The notes: generated by a model not told the origin, from the sequence alone. Numbered from the stretch's first letter, positions 42,302-50,590 are shown. The stretch is 64,000 bases of DNA from Serratia rhizosphaerae (GCF_009817885.1 NZ_CP041764.1:4774001-4838000), one strand, 5' to 3'. Program-made: numbers and translations.

Positions 42302-43608
42302 GAAAACTCTTCGTACAGTTCTTCCTGCTGCTGTTCGTCTGCTTTCTGGTGATGGCGATGCTGGTCGGGCTGGTGTACAAGGTGACCGCCGAACGCGCCG
42401 GCCGCCAGTCGATGGACGACCTGATGAAAAGCTCGCTGTACCTGATGCGCAGCGAACTGCGGGAAATCCCGCTCAAAGACTGGAATAAAACCATTGATAC
42501 GCTGGATCTCAACCTCTCCTTCCAACTGCACATTGAGCCACTGGGCAAGCAGAAACTGAGCGATGAGATGAAAAAGCGGCTGCGGCTGGGGGAAATCATC
42601 GCGCTGGACGATCGGTACACCTTTATGCAGCGCATTCCGCGCAGCCACTACGTGCTGGTGGTCGGCCCCATTCCCTATCTGTTCTATCTGCATCAGGTGC
42701 GGCTGTTGGATCTGGTGGTGCTGCTGCTGATTGGCCTGTCGCTGGCGCTGCCGGTGTTTCTGTGGATGCGCCCGCACTGGCAGGATCTGCTGAAGCTGGA
42801 AAACGCCGCGCAGCGCCTCGGCGCCGGACATCTGGACGAGCGCACCCATTTTGATCCCACTTCCAGCCTGAACCGGCTCGGCGTGGCGTTCAATCAGATG
42901 GCGGACAATATCAACACTCTGATCGCCAGTAAGAAGCAGCTGATTGACGGCATCGCTCACGAATTACGCACTCCGCTGGTGCGGTTGCGGTACCGGCTGG
43001 CGATGAGCGATAACCTGTCCGACGGCGAACAGCAGGCACTGAACCGCGATATCGGCCAGTTGGAATCGCTGATCGACGAGCTGCTGACCTATGCGCGCCT
43101 TGACCGCCCGCAGGTGGCGCTGAATATTGAACCGATCGACCTGCCCGGCTGGCTGCAGGACAAAACGGAAGATCTGTGGCTGATGCATCCCGAGCGCGAT
43201 ATTGCACTGGATATCCCCCATCGCGGCGACTTCGGCGGCGTGGATCTGCGCCTGATGGAGCGGGTGCTGGATAACCTGGTAAACAACGCGCTGCGCTATG
43301 CGCAACGGCGCCTGCGCATCGGCCTGTGGTTTGACGGCGACATCGCCTGCCTGCAGGTGGAAGATGACGGGCCGGGCATTCCGCCGGATGAGCGCCAGCG
43401 TATTTTCGAACCGTTTGTACGCCTGGACCCCAGTCGCGACCGCGCCACCGGCGGCTGCGGCCTGGGGCTGGCCATCGTGCACTCCATTGCCGTTGCCTAT
43501 CAGGGGCAGGTTTTCGTCGACGCCAGCCCGCTCGGCGGCGCCAGTTTCCGCTTCAGCTGGCCGGTAAAATCCCCTGCCTTGTTAAATGCCGAGCCGACAG
43601 CGCGTTAA
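42298..43608 (+). CDS. rstB: Sensor histidine kinase RstB
   Basis: A 436-residue membrane kinase partner of RstA. Two membrane helices (about residues 5-27 and 135-157) flank a periplasmic sensor loop, followed by HAMP, the phospho-accepting His in IDGIAHELRTPLVRLRYRL near residue 221, and the ATPase boxes N (LDNLVNNALRYAQ), G1 (VEDDGPGIPPDE), F (FVRLDPSR) and G2 (GGCGLGLAIVHSI). Translation is coupled to rstA by a 4-base overlap. In E. coli the pair responds to acidic pH and low magnesium through PhoPQ. Confidence 0.95.
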   Translation: MRKLFVQFFLLLFVCFLVMAMLVGLVYKVTAERAGRQSMDDLMKSSLYLMRSELREIPLKDWNKTIDTLDLNLSFQLHIEPLGKQKLSDEMKKRLRLGEIIALDDRYTFMQRIPRSHYVLVVGPIPYLFYLHQVRLLDLVVLLLIGLSLALPVFLWMRPHWQDLLKLENAAQRLGAGHLDERTHFDPTSSLNRLGVAFNQMADNINTLIASKKQLIDGIAHELRTPLVRLRYRLAMSDNLSDGEQQALNRDIGQLESLIDELLTYARLDRPQVALNIEPIDLPGWLQDKTEDLWLMHPERDIALDIPHRGDFGGVDLRLMERVLDNLVNNALRYAQRRLRIGLWFDGDIACLQVEDDGPGIPPDERQRIFEPFVRLDPSRDRATGGCGLGLAIVHSIAVAYQGQVFVDASPLGGASFRFSWPVKSPALLNAEPTAR

Positions 43609-43690
43609 GGGGATAAGGGACAATCCCGTTCTGACTGGTTGCGGACATACCAACCGAGAGTGAACGAGCGATTACGTTTCTGTATCCGCA

Positions 43691-43819
43691 TCACTCGCCA
43701 TGTAAACGCATACGTTTAATGTCACGCTGCGGAGATTCACCAAATTCCCGGCGGTATTCGCGACTAAACTGCGAAGCACTTTCATAACCAACGATTAAAG
43801 CAGCGCTGCCGGCGTCTAA
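43691..43819 (-). pseudogene. C-terminal stump of an AraC-family regulator
   Basis: The minus strand encodes the last 42 residues of an AraC-family protein: LDAGSAALIVGYESASQFSR then EYRREFGESPQRDIKRM and a stop at 43691-43693. This is the second HTH of the family (typical VGYESxSQFSREYRRxFG-P--D). No start, sensory domain or first HTH precedes it; the similarity ends within 11 bases of the SDR start codon at 43830. A deletion or insertion has removed the remaining 250 or so residues. The stump cannot function. Confidence 0.8.
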
Positions 43820-43829
43820 GGAAACTGAG

Positions 43830-44576
43830 ATGACAGACAATATTAAAGATAAAGTAATTGTAATAACCGGTGCTTCAAGCGGTATGGGTGAAGCTGCAGC
43901 TCGTCACCTTGCCAAAAAAGGTGCCAAATTGGTACTTGCAGCCCGCCGCTCCGATCGTATAGATGTGCTGGCCAAGGAAATCAATGATCAAGGCGGAACT
44001 GCAATTGCTGTAGCCACCGATGTAACCCGTGAAGATGACGTTAAAAAGCTCGTTGATACTGCCGTTAACCAACTGGGTCGCATTGATGTACTGATTAATA
44101 ATGCCGGTGTTATGCCGCTATCGCCGCTCGATCAGGTTAAAGTGAATGAGTGGAATCAGATGATCGATGTGAACCTCCGTGGTGTTCTGCATGGCATCGC
44201 CGCCGCCCTGCCATATATGAAAGCCCAAAAGTCGGGACACATCATCAATACGGCATCCGTTGCCGGCCACCTGGTCTTCCCGGCATCCGCCGTTTACTCT
44301 GCCACAAAATATGCGGTACGCGCATTCACCGAGGGGCTGAGAAAAGAAGCCTGCGCTTATAACGTCCGTGCAACCATTATCTCTCCAGGGGCGGTATCTA
44401 CAGAGTTGCTCGAGCATATCAGCGATAAAGACGTTCAGGCTGTCAATCAGGAGTACGTAGGAAAAGTTGGCGTTCCGCCGGAAACCTATGCCCGCATGGT
44501 TGCTTTTGCCATTAGCGAACCCGAAGATGTGGGTGTTAACGAGATTATTTTCCGACCAACAGCCCAGGATTTGTAA
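43830..44576 (+). CDS. SDR-family oxidoreductase, lower GC than neighbours
   Basis: A 248-residue classical short-chain dehydrogenase: VIVITGASSGMGEAAARHLA (NADP-binding TGxxxGxG), NNAGVMP, NTASVAG with the catalytic Ser, and YSATKYAVR with Tyr and Lys near residues 154-158. AAGGAAAC precedes the ATG. Base composition and codon use are visibly more AT-rich than rstB upstream, which together with the broken AraC gene at its 5' side suggests acquisition by transfer. Substrate unknown. Confidence 0.88.
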   Translation: MTDNIKDKVIVITGASSGMGEAAARHLAKKGAKLVLAARRSDRIDVLAKEINDQGGTAIAVATDVTREDDVKKLVDTAVNQLGRIDVLINNAGVMPLSPLDQVKVNEWNQMIDVNLRGVLHGIAAALPYMKAQKSGHIINTASVAGHLVFPASAVYSATKYAVRAFTEGLRKEACAYNVRATIISPGAVSTELLEHISDKDVQAVNQEYVGKVGVPPETYARMVAFAISEPEDVGVNEIIFRPTAQDL

Positions 44577-45098
44577 GCCTGTACAACAAAAACGGGAGAG
44601 TCTGGCAGACGGCTCTCCCACATTCAAAAAACACTCTGTGTACAGGGAGTTACGCGGTTTTACCCGGAGGAATTACGGGGTTATATCTTACCGGCATCCG
44701 CACTGAAATGATTGATAAATTAGTCATGGAACGGCTCCCCGCCATTTATGCCAGGGCGTACTACTTATCGCGTTCCGAACAGAACATTCTATGCATGGCA
44801 TAGCTACAAAGTATCAATAATAGGTGAATCGACTATCCACACACCTAACTCTTAATTAAGCCCCCTGATTTAACCGCGTAACTATCGTGGATATCATAAT
44901 TTGCCAATGAGAGTAAAAAGCGCCGCCGCTGTTTAGTAAACACCGGCGGCTGCGCATGACTGTTTTCACAAAAGCGATATTCGCTGCCTTACCCTGTACG
45001 GTTGCCGCTTGCCTGCGCCACCTTTCCCTTATAGATTGCAGCCTATCGGCGGAGCAAAGCCGCCCGCAGCGGCCGGCAACCATAAGGATAGCGACAAG
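44577..45098. other. Gene-poor region between SDR and LacI genes
   Basis: A 522-base stretch with no gene I can support. It holds a weak hairpin after the SDR gene (GGGAGAG/CTCTCCC, 44594-44619), a 32-codon frame at 44707 without a ribosome site, a large palindrome at 44922-44950, and the promoter of the LacI gene in the last 150 bases. The middle part is AT-rich and may be the decayed remainder of whatever flanked the SDR gene. Confidence 0.5.
44922..44950 (-). terminator. 29-bp near-perfect palindrome with minus-strand T tract
   Basis: Arms GCCGCCG and CGGCGGC enclose a second palindrome, TGTTTAGTAAACA; only one base pair (C opposite C) is broken. On the minus strand it runs into GCTTTTTACTC, the form of an intrinsic terminator, yet no gene on that strand ends here. 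It may close a small RNA read leftward from the LacI promoter region, or be a leftover terminator of a lost gene. An operator role is also possible. Confidence 0.5.
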
Positions 45099-46133
45099 AT
45101 GGCCAATATTCGCGACGTTGCCCGGCGAGCCGGCGTTTCCATCAGCAGCGTGTCAAACCTGCTTAATCATCGCGCCCATCAGATGAGTGCAGAGACGCAG
45201 TTGCGCATTGAGCGAGCAATGGACGAGCTGCATTACCGGCCGCAGAGAATGCCGCCGCGCACTAGCGGGCAGCCGACGATAATCGGTTTACTGGTGCCGT
45301 CGATTGTCAATCCCAGCTTTTCGGCGCTGGCGCATCAGGTCGACCTGTCCGCCCGGGCATACCGCTACCGCGTGCTGCTCGGTAATTCATACCGTCAGGA
45401 AGAAGAGGAACGCGCCTTTATCACCGATATGTTCGCCCACGGCGTGCGCGGCATTATCGTCGCGGCGAGCGATATCCGCCAAACGCACTTTGTCCGCTGT
45501 GCCGAACAGGGGATGAGAATTGTCAGCTACGACAACCGTTTTAGCGGCAGTATGGCCGCCGATACCCGGCTGGTCGACAGCGTCTCTATGGACAACGTTG
45601 AAGCCGGCCGGCTGGCGGCGAACCACCTGATTGAGCGTGGCTGCCGGCAGATTGTTTTTGCCACCGAGGCGGCCCTCACCCTGAGCCGCAGCAATAAAAT
45701 CGACGGTTTTCTGGCGGCGTTGCGCAGCCATCAGCTACCGGCGTATGAACGGGTGATAGAAGGCAACGCCAGCAGTGAATATGGCGATACGGAGATGTTT
45801 GAACTCGGCCGGGCGCTGGTAAGCCGTATACTCGCCATGACGCCCCGTCCGGACGGTATTGTGGCAATCAACGATGCGCTGGGCATTGGCCTGATGACGG
45901 GGCTGCGCGCCGCCGGGGTGCGCATACCGCAGCAGATATCCATCGTCGGCATCGACAATATTTCGCTGGCCGGATTTTCCGAGCCGGGACTGACCTCGGT
46001 AATGCCGCCGCTGGCCGCTATGGCGCAGCTGATGGTCGAACGCTTAATTAAACGCATCAACGATCCTCTGCTGCCGCCCGGCGAATTTCTTTTTCCGCCG
46101 ACCTTGATCGGCCGTCAGTCAGTAAAAGATTAG
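45099..46133 (+). CDS. LacI-family transcriptional regulator
   Basis: A 344-residue repressor. The HTH and hinge are at the N-terminus (MANIRDVARRAGVSISSVSN, LLNHRAHQMSAETQLRIERA), followed by the periplasmic-binding-protein-like sugar domain from residue 60 (IGLLVPSIVNPSFSALAHQV; GIDNISLAGFSEPGLTSV). Start at 45099 with AAGGAT upstream; a longer frame from 45009 is not supported. The genes downstream on the same strand (MFS transporter, SDR, mutarotase) are its likely regulon. Ligand unknown, presumably a sugar or sugar acid. Confidence 0.93.
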   Translation: MANIRDVARRAGVSISSVSNLLNHRAHQMSAETQLRIERAMDELHYRPQRMPPRTSGQPTIIGLLVPSIVNPSFSALAHQVDLSARAYRYRVLLGNSYRQEEEERAFITDMFAHGVRGIIVAASDIRQTHFVRCAEQGMRIVSYDNRFSGSMAADTRLVDSVSMDNVEAGRLAANHLIERGCRQIVFATEAALTLSRSNKIDGFLAALRSHQLPAYERVIEGNASSEYGDTEMFELGRALVSRILAMTPRPDGIVAINDALGIGLMTGLRAAGVRIPQQISIVGIDNISLAGFSEPGLTSVMPPLAAMAQLMVERLIKRINDPLLPPGEFLFPPTLIGRQSVKD

Positions 46134-46223
46134 CGCCTATTCGGCACGGCGACAGATATATTTCGACGCTGGGGGCTCCCCTGCGTTATCGGCAGCGGTA
46201 TACGTAAATCAATAGGAATAATA

Positions 46224-46256
46224 ATGAATATCAATAACCCACAAATAATTCGCTAA
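46224..46256 (+). CDS. Possible 10-residue leader peptide before the MFS gene
   Basis: MNINNPQIIR is encoded with AGGAAT 6 bases upstream, 103 bases before the MFS transporter start. It could be a leader peptide, but a frame this short can arise by chance and there is no conservation evidence. Confidence 0.15.
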   Translation: MNINNPQIIR

Positions 46257-46358
46257 CACGCAACGTCATCACATCAGGCAATCGTTTATTAATTAACACC
46301 GGCGAGTATTAAAGCCGGGGACGGAACACGCCAATAAACAAAACTTGGATAAATAACC

Positions 46359-47666
46359 ATGAACAAAAGAACGCCGCAGGATATTGAACGCAGCGCAATA
46401 AGAAAGCTGACGCTGCATATCGTCCCCTTAATGATTCTGTTATATTTTCTGGCCTTTCTTGATCGTAACAATATGGCTTATGCCGCCATAGCGTTGGAAG
46501 ACAGCCTGGGGCTCACGGCCTCTGCATTCGGTTTTGCCTCCGGTATTTTCTTTATCGGCTATTTTATGTTTGAAATCCCCAGCAATGCCGGCACGATCAA
46601 GTTCGGCCCGCGTATCTGGTTCGCCCGTATCCTGATCTCATGGGGCATCTTCGCCACCCTGATGAGCTTTGCACGTACGCCGATGGAGCTGTATATCTGC
46701 CGTTTTATGCTGGGTGTCTGTGAGGCCGGCTTCTTCCCCTCCGTGGTCTACTATTTTACCGTATTTTTCCCGGAAAAATACCGCACCAAAATTCTGGGCA
46801 TGTTTATTATCGTCCAGCCTTTATCCAACGCCATCGGCTCACCGATTTCCGGTTTTATCCTTAATATTGACAACGGCTGGTTTGGCCTTGAACCCTGGCA
46901 ACTGCTGTTTATTATTGAAGGCGTGCCGCCGATTATTATCGGCCTGATCATTCCGTTTATCATAAAGAAATCACCAAAAGACGTCGGTTACCTTGACGTG
47001 GAGGAGAAAGCCTGGTTAATGAATAATAACCAGCGTACCAAATCCGGCTCGCAAATAACGCTGGGTGATTTCTTTAACGGTATTAAAAACAAAAAATATC
47101 TGATCTACGCCCTGCTGAATTTCGGCATGGTCTGCGGCATTTACGGTTTTGGCATGTGGCTGCCCTCCATCCTTACCGCCATTTCCGGCAACGATATTTT
47201 CCACGTCAGCCTGCTGGCGCTGATCCCCTATGGCCTGGGGGCGCTGCTGGTTTATCCGTGGAGCCTGTGGGCCAGTAAAACCCGGCAAATCGGCATTTTT
47301 GCCGGCATCAGCATGGTGATGGCCGCCATCGGTCTGGCCGGCGCGGTAGTCTTCTTCCAATACAACCTGTTCGTCTCGCTCTCTTTCTTATGTCTCGCCG
47401 CCGTCGGTATCTACACCGCCGTTCCGCCGTTTTTATCCATGCCCGCCAATATTTCGTCGGGCGCGTCGGCCGCCGCCGGCCTGGCGGTGGTGAGCTGTAT
47501 TGGCAACATCGGTGGCTTTGTCGCCCCCTATGTGGTGGGCGTGCTTAACGAATTTACCCACAGCAGCATTCCGGGGCTGGTTTTCCTGGCGCTGTGTCTG
47601 CTGGTCACCGGCCTGATTTGTATTTTCTACTGCGCCAAACAGCGCGAAGGCGTCATCAGGGCGTAA
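46359..47666 (+). CDS. MFS transporter, anion:cation symporter (ACS) family
   Basis: A 435-residue, 12-helix permease. MILLYFLAFLDRNNMAYAAI near residue 30 and the loop FAFARTPMELYICRFMLGVC-like segment (ARTPMELYICRFMLGVCEAG) are typical of the ACS family (tartrate, hexuronate, galactonate, phthalate carriers). Start at 46359 with GGATAA upstream, 225 bases after the LacI gene. It leads a probable operon with the SDR and mutarotase genes and should bring in the sugar or sugar acid they act on. Confidence 0.9.
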   Translation: MNKRTPQDIERSAIRKLTLHIVPLMILLYFLAFLDRNNMAYAAIALEDSLGLTASAFGFASGIFFIGYFMFEIPSNAGTIKFGPRIWFARILISWGIFATLMSFARTPMELYICRFMLGVCEAGFFPSVVYYFTVFFPEKYRTKILGMFIIVQPLSNAIGSPISGFILNIDNGWFGLEPWQLLFIIEGVPPIIIGLIIPFIIKKSPKDVGYLDVEEKAWLMNNNQRTKSGSQITLGDFFNGIKNKKYLIYALLNFGMVCGIYGFGMWLPSILTAISGNDIFHVSLLALIPYGLGALLVYPWSLWASKTRQIGIFAGISMVMAAIGLAGAVVFFQYNLFVSLSFLCLAAVGIYTAVPPFLSMPANISSGASAAAGLAVVSCIGNIGGFVAPYVVGVLNEFTHSSIPGLVFLALCLLVTGLICIFYCAKQREGVIRA

Positions 47667-47699
47667 CTCATTTTTCCCCCCTAACACGAGGTATTCACC

Positions 47700-48464
47700 A
47701 TGGGCAACCTTACCGGCAAGAAAGTCTTTATCACCGGCGCGGAGCAAGGCATCGGTCGGGCCACGGCGGAACAGCTGATCCAGGCCGGCTGCGATATTTA
47801 TTTGCATTACCACAGCGGCGAAGAAGGCCCCAAGGCGCTGGTAGAACTGGCGCATTCGCTGGGACAGCGCGCGGCCTATGGCTACGCGGATTTAATCGAG
47901 ACCGCAGACGCCGAACGCTGCGTGCGCGCCGGGGCGGAGTTTCTCGGCGGCATCGATATTTTGATCAATAACGTCGGCGGCATCGTCGGTCGTAAGTGGC
48001 TAGGAGACATCGATCGCCAGTTCTGGCAAACGGTGCTGGATGTCAATATGACCACCATGCTGAACGTGACGCAAAGCGCGCTGCCGTTCCTGAAAGCGGC
48101 GACAGACGGCGCCAGCGTCGTCAATCTGGCCTCGCTGGCCGGCCGCGCCGGCGGACATTCCGGCTCGCTGGTCTACTCGTCCTGCAAGGGCGCGGTGCTG
48201 ACCTGGACACGTTCGCTGGCGGCGGAACTGGGTGAACACGGCGTCCGGGTGAACGCGGTGGCGCCCGGGTTGATCCTCGGCACGCGTTTTCACGATCGCC
48301 ACACCACCCAAGCCTCGGCGGAAGAAACCGTCCGCGCAATCCCGCTGGGCAGAGCCGGCACGCCGCAGGATGTGGCGCGCGTGATCGCCTTCCTGGCGGC
48401 GGAATATGACGGATTCGTCTCCGGTGCCACCATTGATATCAACGGCGGCATTTACCGCATGTAA
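47700..48464 (+). CDS. SDR-family dehydrogenase of the sugar cassette
   Basis: A 254-residue classical short-chain dehydrogenase: VFITGAEQGIGRATAEQLIQ, NNVGGIVGR, NLASLAGRAG and YSSCKGAVLTW with the catalytic Tyr and Lys, ending in FVSGATIDINGGIYRM. ACACGAGG precedes the start 33 bases after the MFS stop. In this setting it is probably an aldose or sugar-acid dehydrogenase rather than a fatty-acid FabG. Confidence 0.9.
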   Translation: MGNLTGKKVFITGAEQGIGRATAEQLIQAGCDIYLHYHSGEEGPKALVELAHSLGQRAAYGYADLIETADAERCVRAGAEFLGGIDILINNVGGIVGRKWLGDIDRQFWQTVLDVNMTTMLNVTQSALPFLKAATDGASVVNLASLAGRAGGHSGSLVYSSCKGAVLTWTRSLAAELGEHGVRVNAVAPGLILGTRFHDRHTTQASAEETVRAIPLGRAGTPQDVARVIAFLAAEYDGFVSGATIDINGGIYRM

Positions 48465-48517
48465 CCCACCGGCCGGCAGTCCGAAACGGCTGCCGGCATT
48501 TCAGACAGAGAACCAAC

Positions 48518-48934
48518 ATGATTAAATCAGAACTTATCCACCCGCCTCTGCTCGGCGCGCTGGCGGCATGCGGCCACAAAAGTCAGCTGTTAATCGCCGA
48601 TGCCAATTACGCGGTAACCAGCAACGCCCGTAAAGACGCGACCGTGGTGTATCTCAATCTGTCGCCGGGGATGATCCCCGCCGCGCTGGTGCTGGAAAAA
48701 ATCCTGACCTGTATCAATGTGGAACAGGCCGCCCTGATGACGGCGCCGGCGGATTTTCCCCATACTGCGGCCGACGACTACCGACGCTTGCTGCCTACCG
48801 ACTGCCCCATCAGCTATCTGGAGCGGGAGCAGTTTTACGCCGAGGTCAAATCCGAACGTACGGCGTTGATTATCGCCTCCGGCGAGCAGCGGCGCTTCGC
48901 CAATCTGCTGCTGACGGTCGCCCCGGTCTTTTGA
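48518..48934 (+). CDS. RbsD/FucU-family sugar mutarotase
   Basis: A 138-residue protein of the RbsD/FucU family, which interconverts sugar anomers or pyranose and furanose forms. The N-terminal part LIHPPLLGALAACGHKSQLLIADANY carries the conserved Gly-His and Asp-Ala-Asn of the family split as CGHKSQ and IADANY; the C-terminal SGEQRRFANLLLTVAPVF corresponds to TGERxxYxNxLLKKGV of FucU. It probably prepares the correct anomer for the SDR dehydrogenase encoded 53 bases upstream. Confidence 0.8.
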   Translation: MIKSELIHPPLLGALAACGHKSQLLIADANYAVTSNARKDATVVYLNLSPGMIPAALVLEKILTCINVEQAALMTAPADFPHTAADDYRRLLPTDCPISYLEREQFYAEVKSERTALIIASGEQRRFANLLLTVAPVF

Positions 48935-49047
48935 CTCTCCGCTGGGGGGCCTAATCCATAGCGCACGTTCTTACCGATTACACGGCGGCCGCAGAGTGCC
49001 GCCCTGTTGTTTCCTATATGTATGTTGTAACTAAAATGAGAGGGACA

Positions 49048-49078
49048 CACCGGCAAATGTGATAAGGCCGGTGCATTT
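49048..49078 (+). terminator. Terminator after the sugar cassette
   Basis: CACCGGC pairs with GCCGGTG around a 12-base loop, followed by CATTTTC. It lies between convergent genes. Confidence 0.5.
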
Positions 49079-49087
49079 TCCCATCGG

Positions 49088-49996
49088 TCAGTGCGGCGCC
49101 ATATGCTGCGCAATCAGCGTCGCCAGTGGTAAACGTAAAGGTTGCGGCAGGTCATGCCCCATATCCGGCACAATATGCAGCCTGGCATGGGGAACTGCCC
49201 GCGCCACGGCAGCTCCCCCGGCCTTGCGCACCATACGGTCGGCACTGCCGTGGATCACCAGCGTCGGCGCCTGAATGTTCCGGCTGTAACGCCGCAGATC
49301 GCCGCTGCCCAGTAAGGCGGAAAACTGACGCTGCAGCCCTTCGCTGTCGCCGCCGCGCTGCAACAGCCGGCTGACCAGCGCATCCAGCTCCGCTTCCTGC
49401 ATCGGGTAACGTTTACTGGCCAGCAGACGCAAACGAGTTTTACAGTAATGGTGCTGCTGTGCGCGCGACGCCTTAACGGGAAACGGTCGCAGCAGCAGGA
49501 ATAACAGCGACGGCGCCGGCGGCGGCAACAGCGGTTGATTGGTGCTGGAAAACAGCACGATCAGGCTGCGCACTCGCTGCGGATACTCCGCCGCCAACAC
49601 CTGGGCAATCATGCCGCCCATTGAGCCGCCCAACACATGCGCCTGCCGAATGTGCAGATGATCCAGAAGCTGAACGGCATCGGCCGCCATGTCCGCTAGC
49701 GTATAAGGTACCGCACTTTGCCAGCCAAGCTGGGCGCGCAGTATCAGCAGCCACAGCGGCTGCCGGCGATGCCCGTGGGTTTTGCCGGACAGGCCGGCAT
49801 CGCGGTTGTCAAAGCGAATCACCCGGTAACCCTGTTCAACCAGCGCCCGGCAAAACTCATCCGGCCACAGCAGCATCTGTGCGCCAATGCCCATTATCAG
49901 CAATAAGGGCGGCGCGCTTTCGTCACCCCAGTCTTCATACGCAATCGGTATGTCGCCGTTTGGCGCAACCCCGCTCCGCACCGCAATCTGCTGCAT
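49088..49996 (-). CDS. Alpha/beta hydrolase
   Basis: A 302-residue cytoplasmic alpha/beta hydrolase. The oxyanion segment is LLLIMGIGAQMLLW, the nucleophile elbow GGSMGGMIAQ lies near residue 115, the acid is in IHGSADRMV, and the catalytic His in PDMGHDLPQPL. The pattern (RFDNRDAGLSGKT) resembles the aclacinomycin methylesterase/RdmC branch. Start at 49996 with AAGAGG upstream; the frame reaches 50074 but that part overlaps the RstA box and asr promoter. Substrate unknown. Confidence 0.88.
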   Translation of the reverse strand: MQQIAVRSGVAPNGDIPIAYEDWGDESAPPLLLIMGIGAQMLLWPDEFCRALVEQGYRVIRFDNRDAGLSGKTHGHRRQPLWLLILRAQLGWQSAVPYTLADMAADAVQLLDHLHIRQAHVLGGSMGGMIAQVLAAEYPQRVRSLIVLFSSTNQPLLPPPAPSLLFLLLRPFPVKASRAQQHHYCKTRLRLLASKRYPMQEAELDALVSRLLQRGGDSEGLQRQFSALLGSGDLRRYSRNIQAPTLVIHGSADRMVRKAGGAAVARAVPHARLHIVPDMGHDLPQPLRLPLATLIAQHMAPH

Positions 49997-50040
49997 AAAC
50001 AACCTCTTAATCTCCGCCTCGCTGAGGCCAGTGTAGCATG

Positions 50041-50054
50041 TACATGCCGTTACA
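50041..50054 (+). promoter_or_regulatory. RstA box upstream of asr
   Basis: TACATGCCGTTACA matches the published RstA box TACATNTNGTTACA at every fixed position but one. It lies about 106 bases upstream of the asr start and 43 bases upstream of a candidate -10 (TATGCT, 50097-50102) that has no good -35, as expected for an activated promoter. rstAB is encoded 7 kb away in this window. Confidence 0.7.
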
Positions 50055-50159
50055 CGCCGAAACCAATCACGCACGGAAAGCCGGCGGCGCTTTCCCTATG
50101 CTGTTATCCACGGCCCCGTAGTGGGGTTAAGACACGAAAAATCACTTGAGGAACCGACA

Positions 50160-50423
50160 ATGAAAAAAACATTAGCTCTGGTTGTTGCCGCTGCAATGGG
50201 CCTGTCCAGCGTCGCATTTGCCGCCGATGCCGCCACCGCAGCCCCGGCTAACAGCACCCACGTCAGCCACCATCACGCCAAGGCCAAAAAAACCGTGGCG
50301 CAGAAAGCGCAGGCCGCTAAAAAACAGGTGAAATCCGCCCACAAAAAAGCGCCGGTGCAGAAAGCACAGGCGGCGAAAAAAACGCACAAGCACGCCAAAC
50401 AACAGAAAAAAGCGGCGCGCTGA
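50160..50423 (+). CDS. asr: Acid-shock protein precursor Asr
   Basis: An 87-residue exported basic protein: signal peptide MKKTLALVVAAAMGLSSVAF cut after AFA, then a Lys/Ala/His-rich mature part with repeats of the type VQKAQAAKKTHKHAKQQ. The signal peptide and QKAQAAKK repeats match E. coli Asr. GAGGAA precedes the start at 50160; an ATG at 50121 would spoil the signal peptide. Asr is strongly induced by acid and in E. coli needs RstAB; an RstA box is present. It is probably a periplasmic disordered chaperone-like protein. Confidence 0.95.
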   Translation: MKKTLALVVAAAMGLSSVAFAADAATAAPANSTHVSHHHAKAKKTVAQKAQAAKKQVKSAHKKAPVQKAQAAKKTHKHAKQQKKAAR

Positions 50424-50468
50424 TCTGCCGGGGCACTCCGCCCTGACCACGTATGACGTTCATCCAAG

Positions 50469-50492
50469 CACCCGGCCTGCCGGGTGTTTTTT
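50469..50492 (+). terminator. Intrinsic terminator between asr and ydgU
   Basis: CACCCGGC pairs perfectly with GCCGGGTG around two bases and is followed by TTTTTTAT. It should end most asr transcripts, so ydgU would be expressed by read-through. Confidence 0.85.
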
Positions 50493-50509
50493 ATCGGAGG
50501 CTGTCATCT

Positions 50510-50590
50510 ATGCTGCGCCGTTATCTGTTCGAAATCGTACTGGCCGTGCTGATCCTCTGCGGCCTGATCGCCGCGGCGTTTTATCTCTGA
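50510..50590 (+). CDS. ydgU: YdgU, 26-residue membrane peptide
   Basis: MLRRYLFEIVLAVLILCGLI followed by AAAFYL, a single hydrophobic helix with a basic N-terminus. E. coli has YdgU (27 residues, pattern R-Y-x-FE-x-x-L-x-x-LILC-LI-A-FYL) at the same place, just downstream of asr. GGAGG lies 9 bases before the ATG. Function unknown; a small inner-membrane protein probably co-expressed with asr under acid. Confidence 0.85.
   Translation: MLRRYLFEIVLAVLILCGLIAAAFYL

Noticed and set aside
44707..44805. 32-codon rightward frame after the SDR gene
   Set aside because: No ribosome site or similarity; it lies in a decayed-looking region.
44856..45083. 75-codon leftward frame over the LacI promoter
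   Set aside because: It would run through the 29-bp palindrome and has no ribosome site; protein composition is not convincing.
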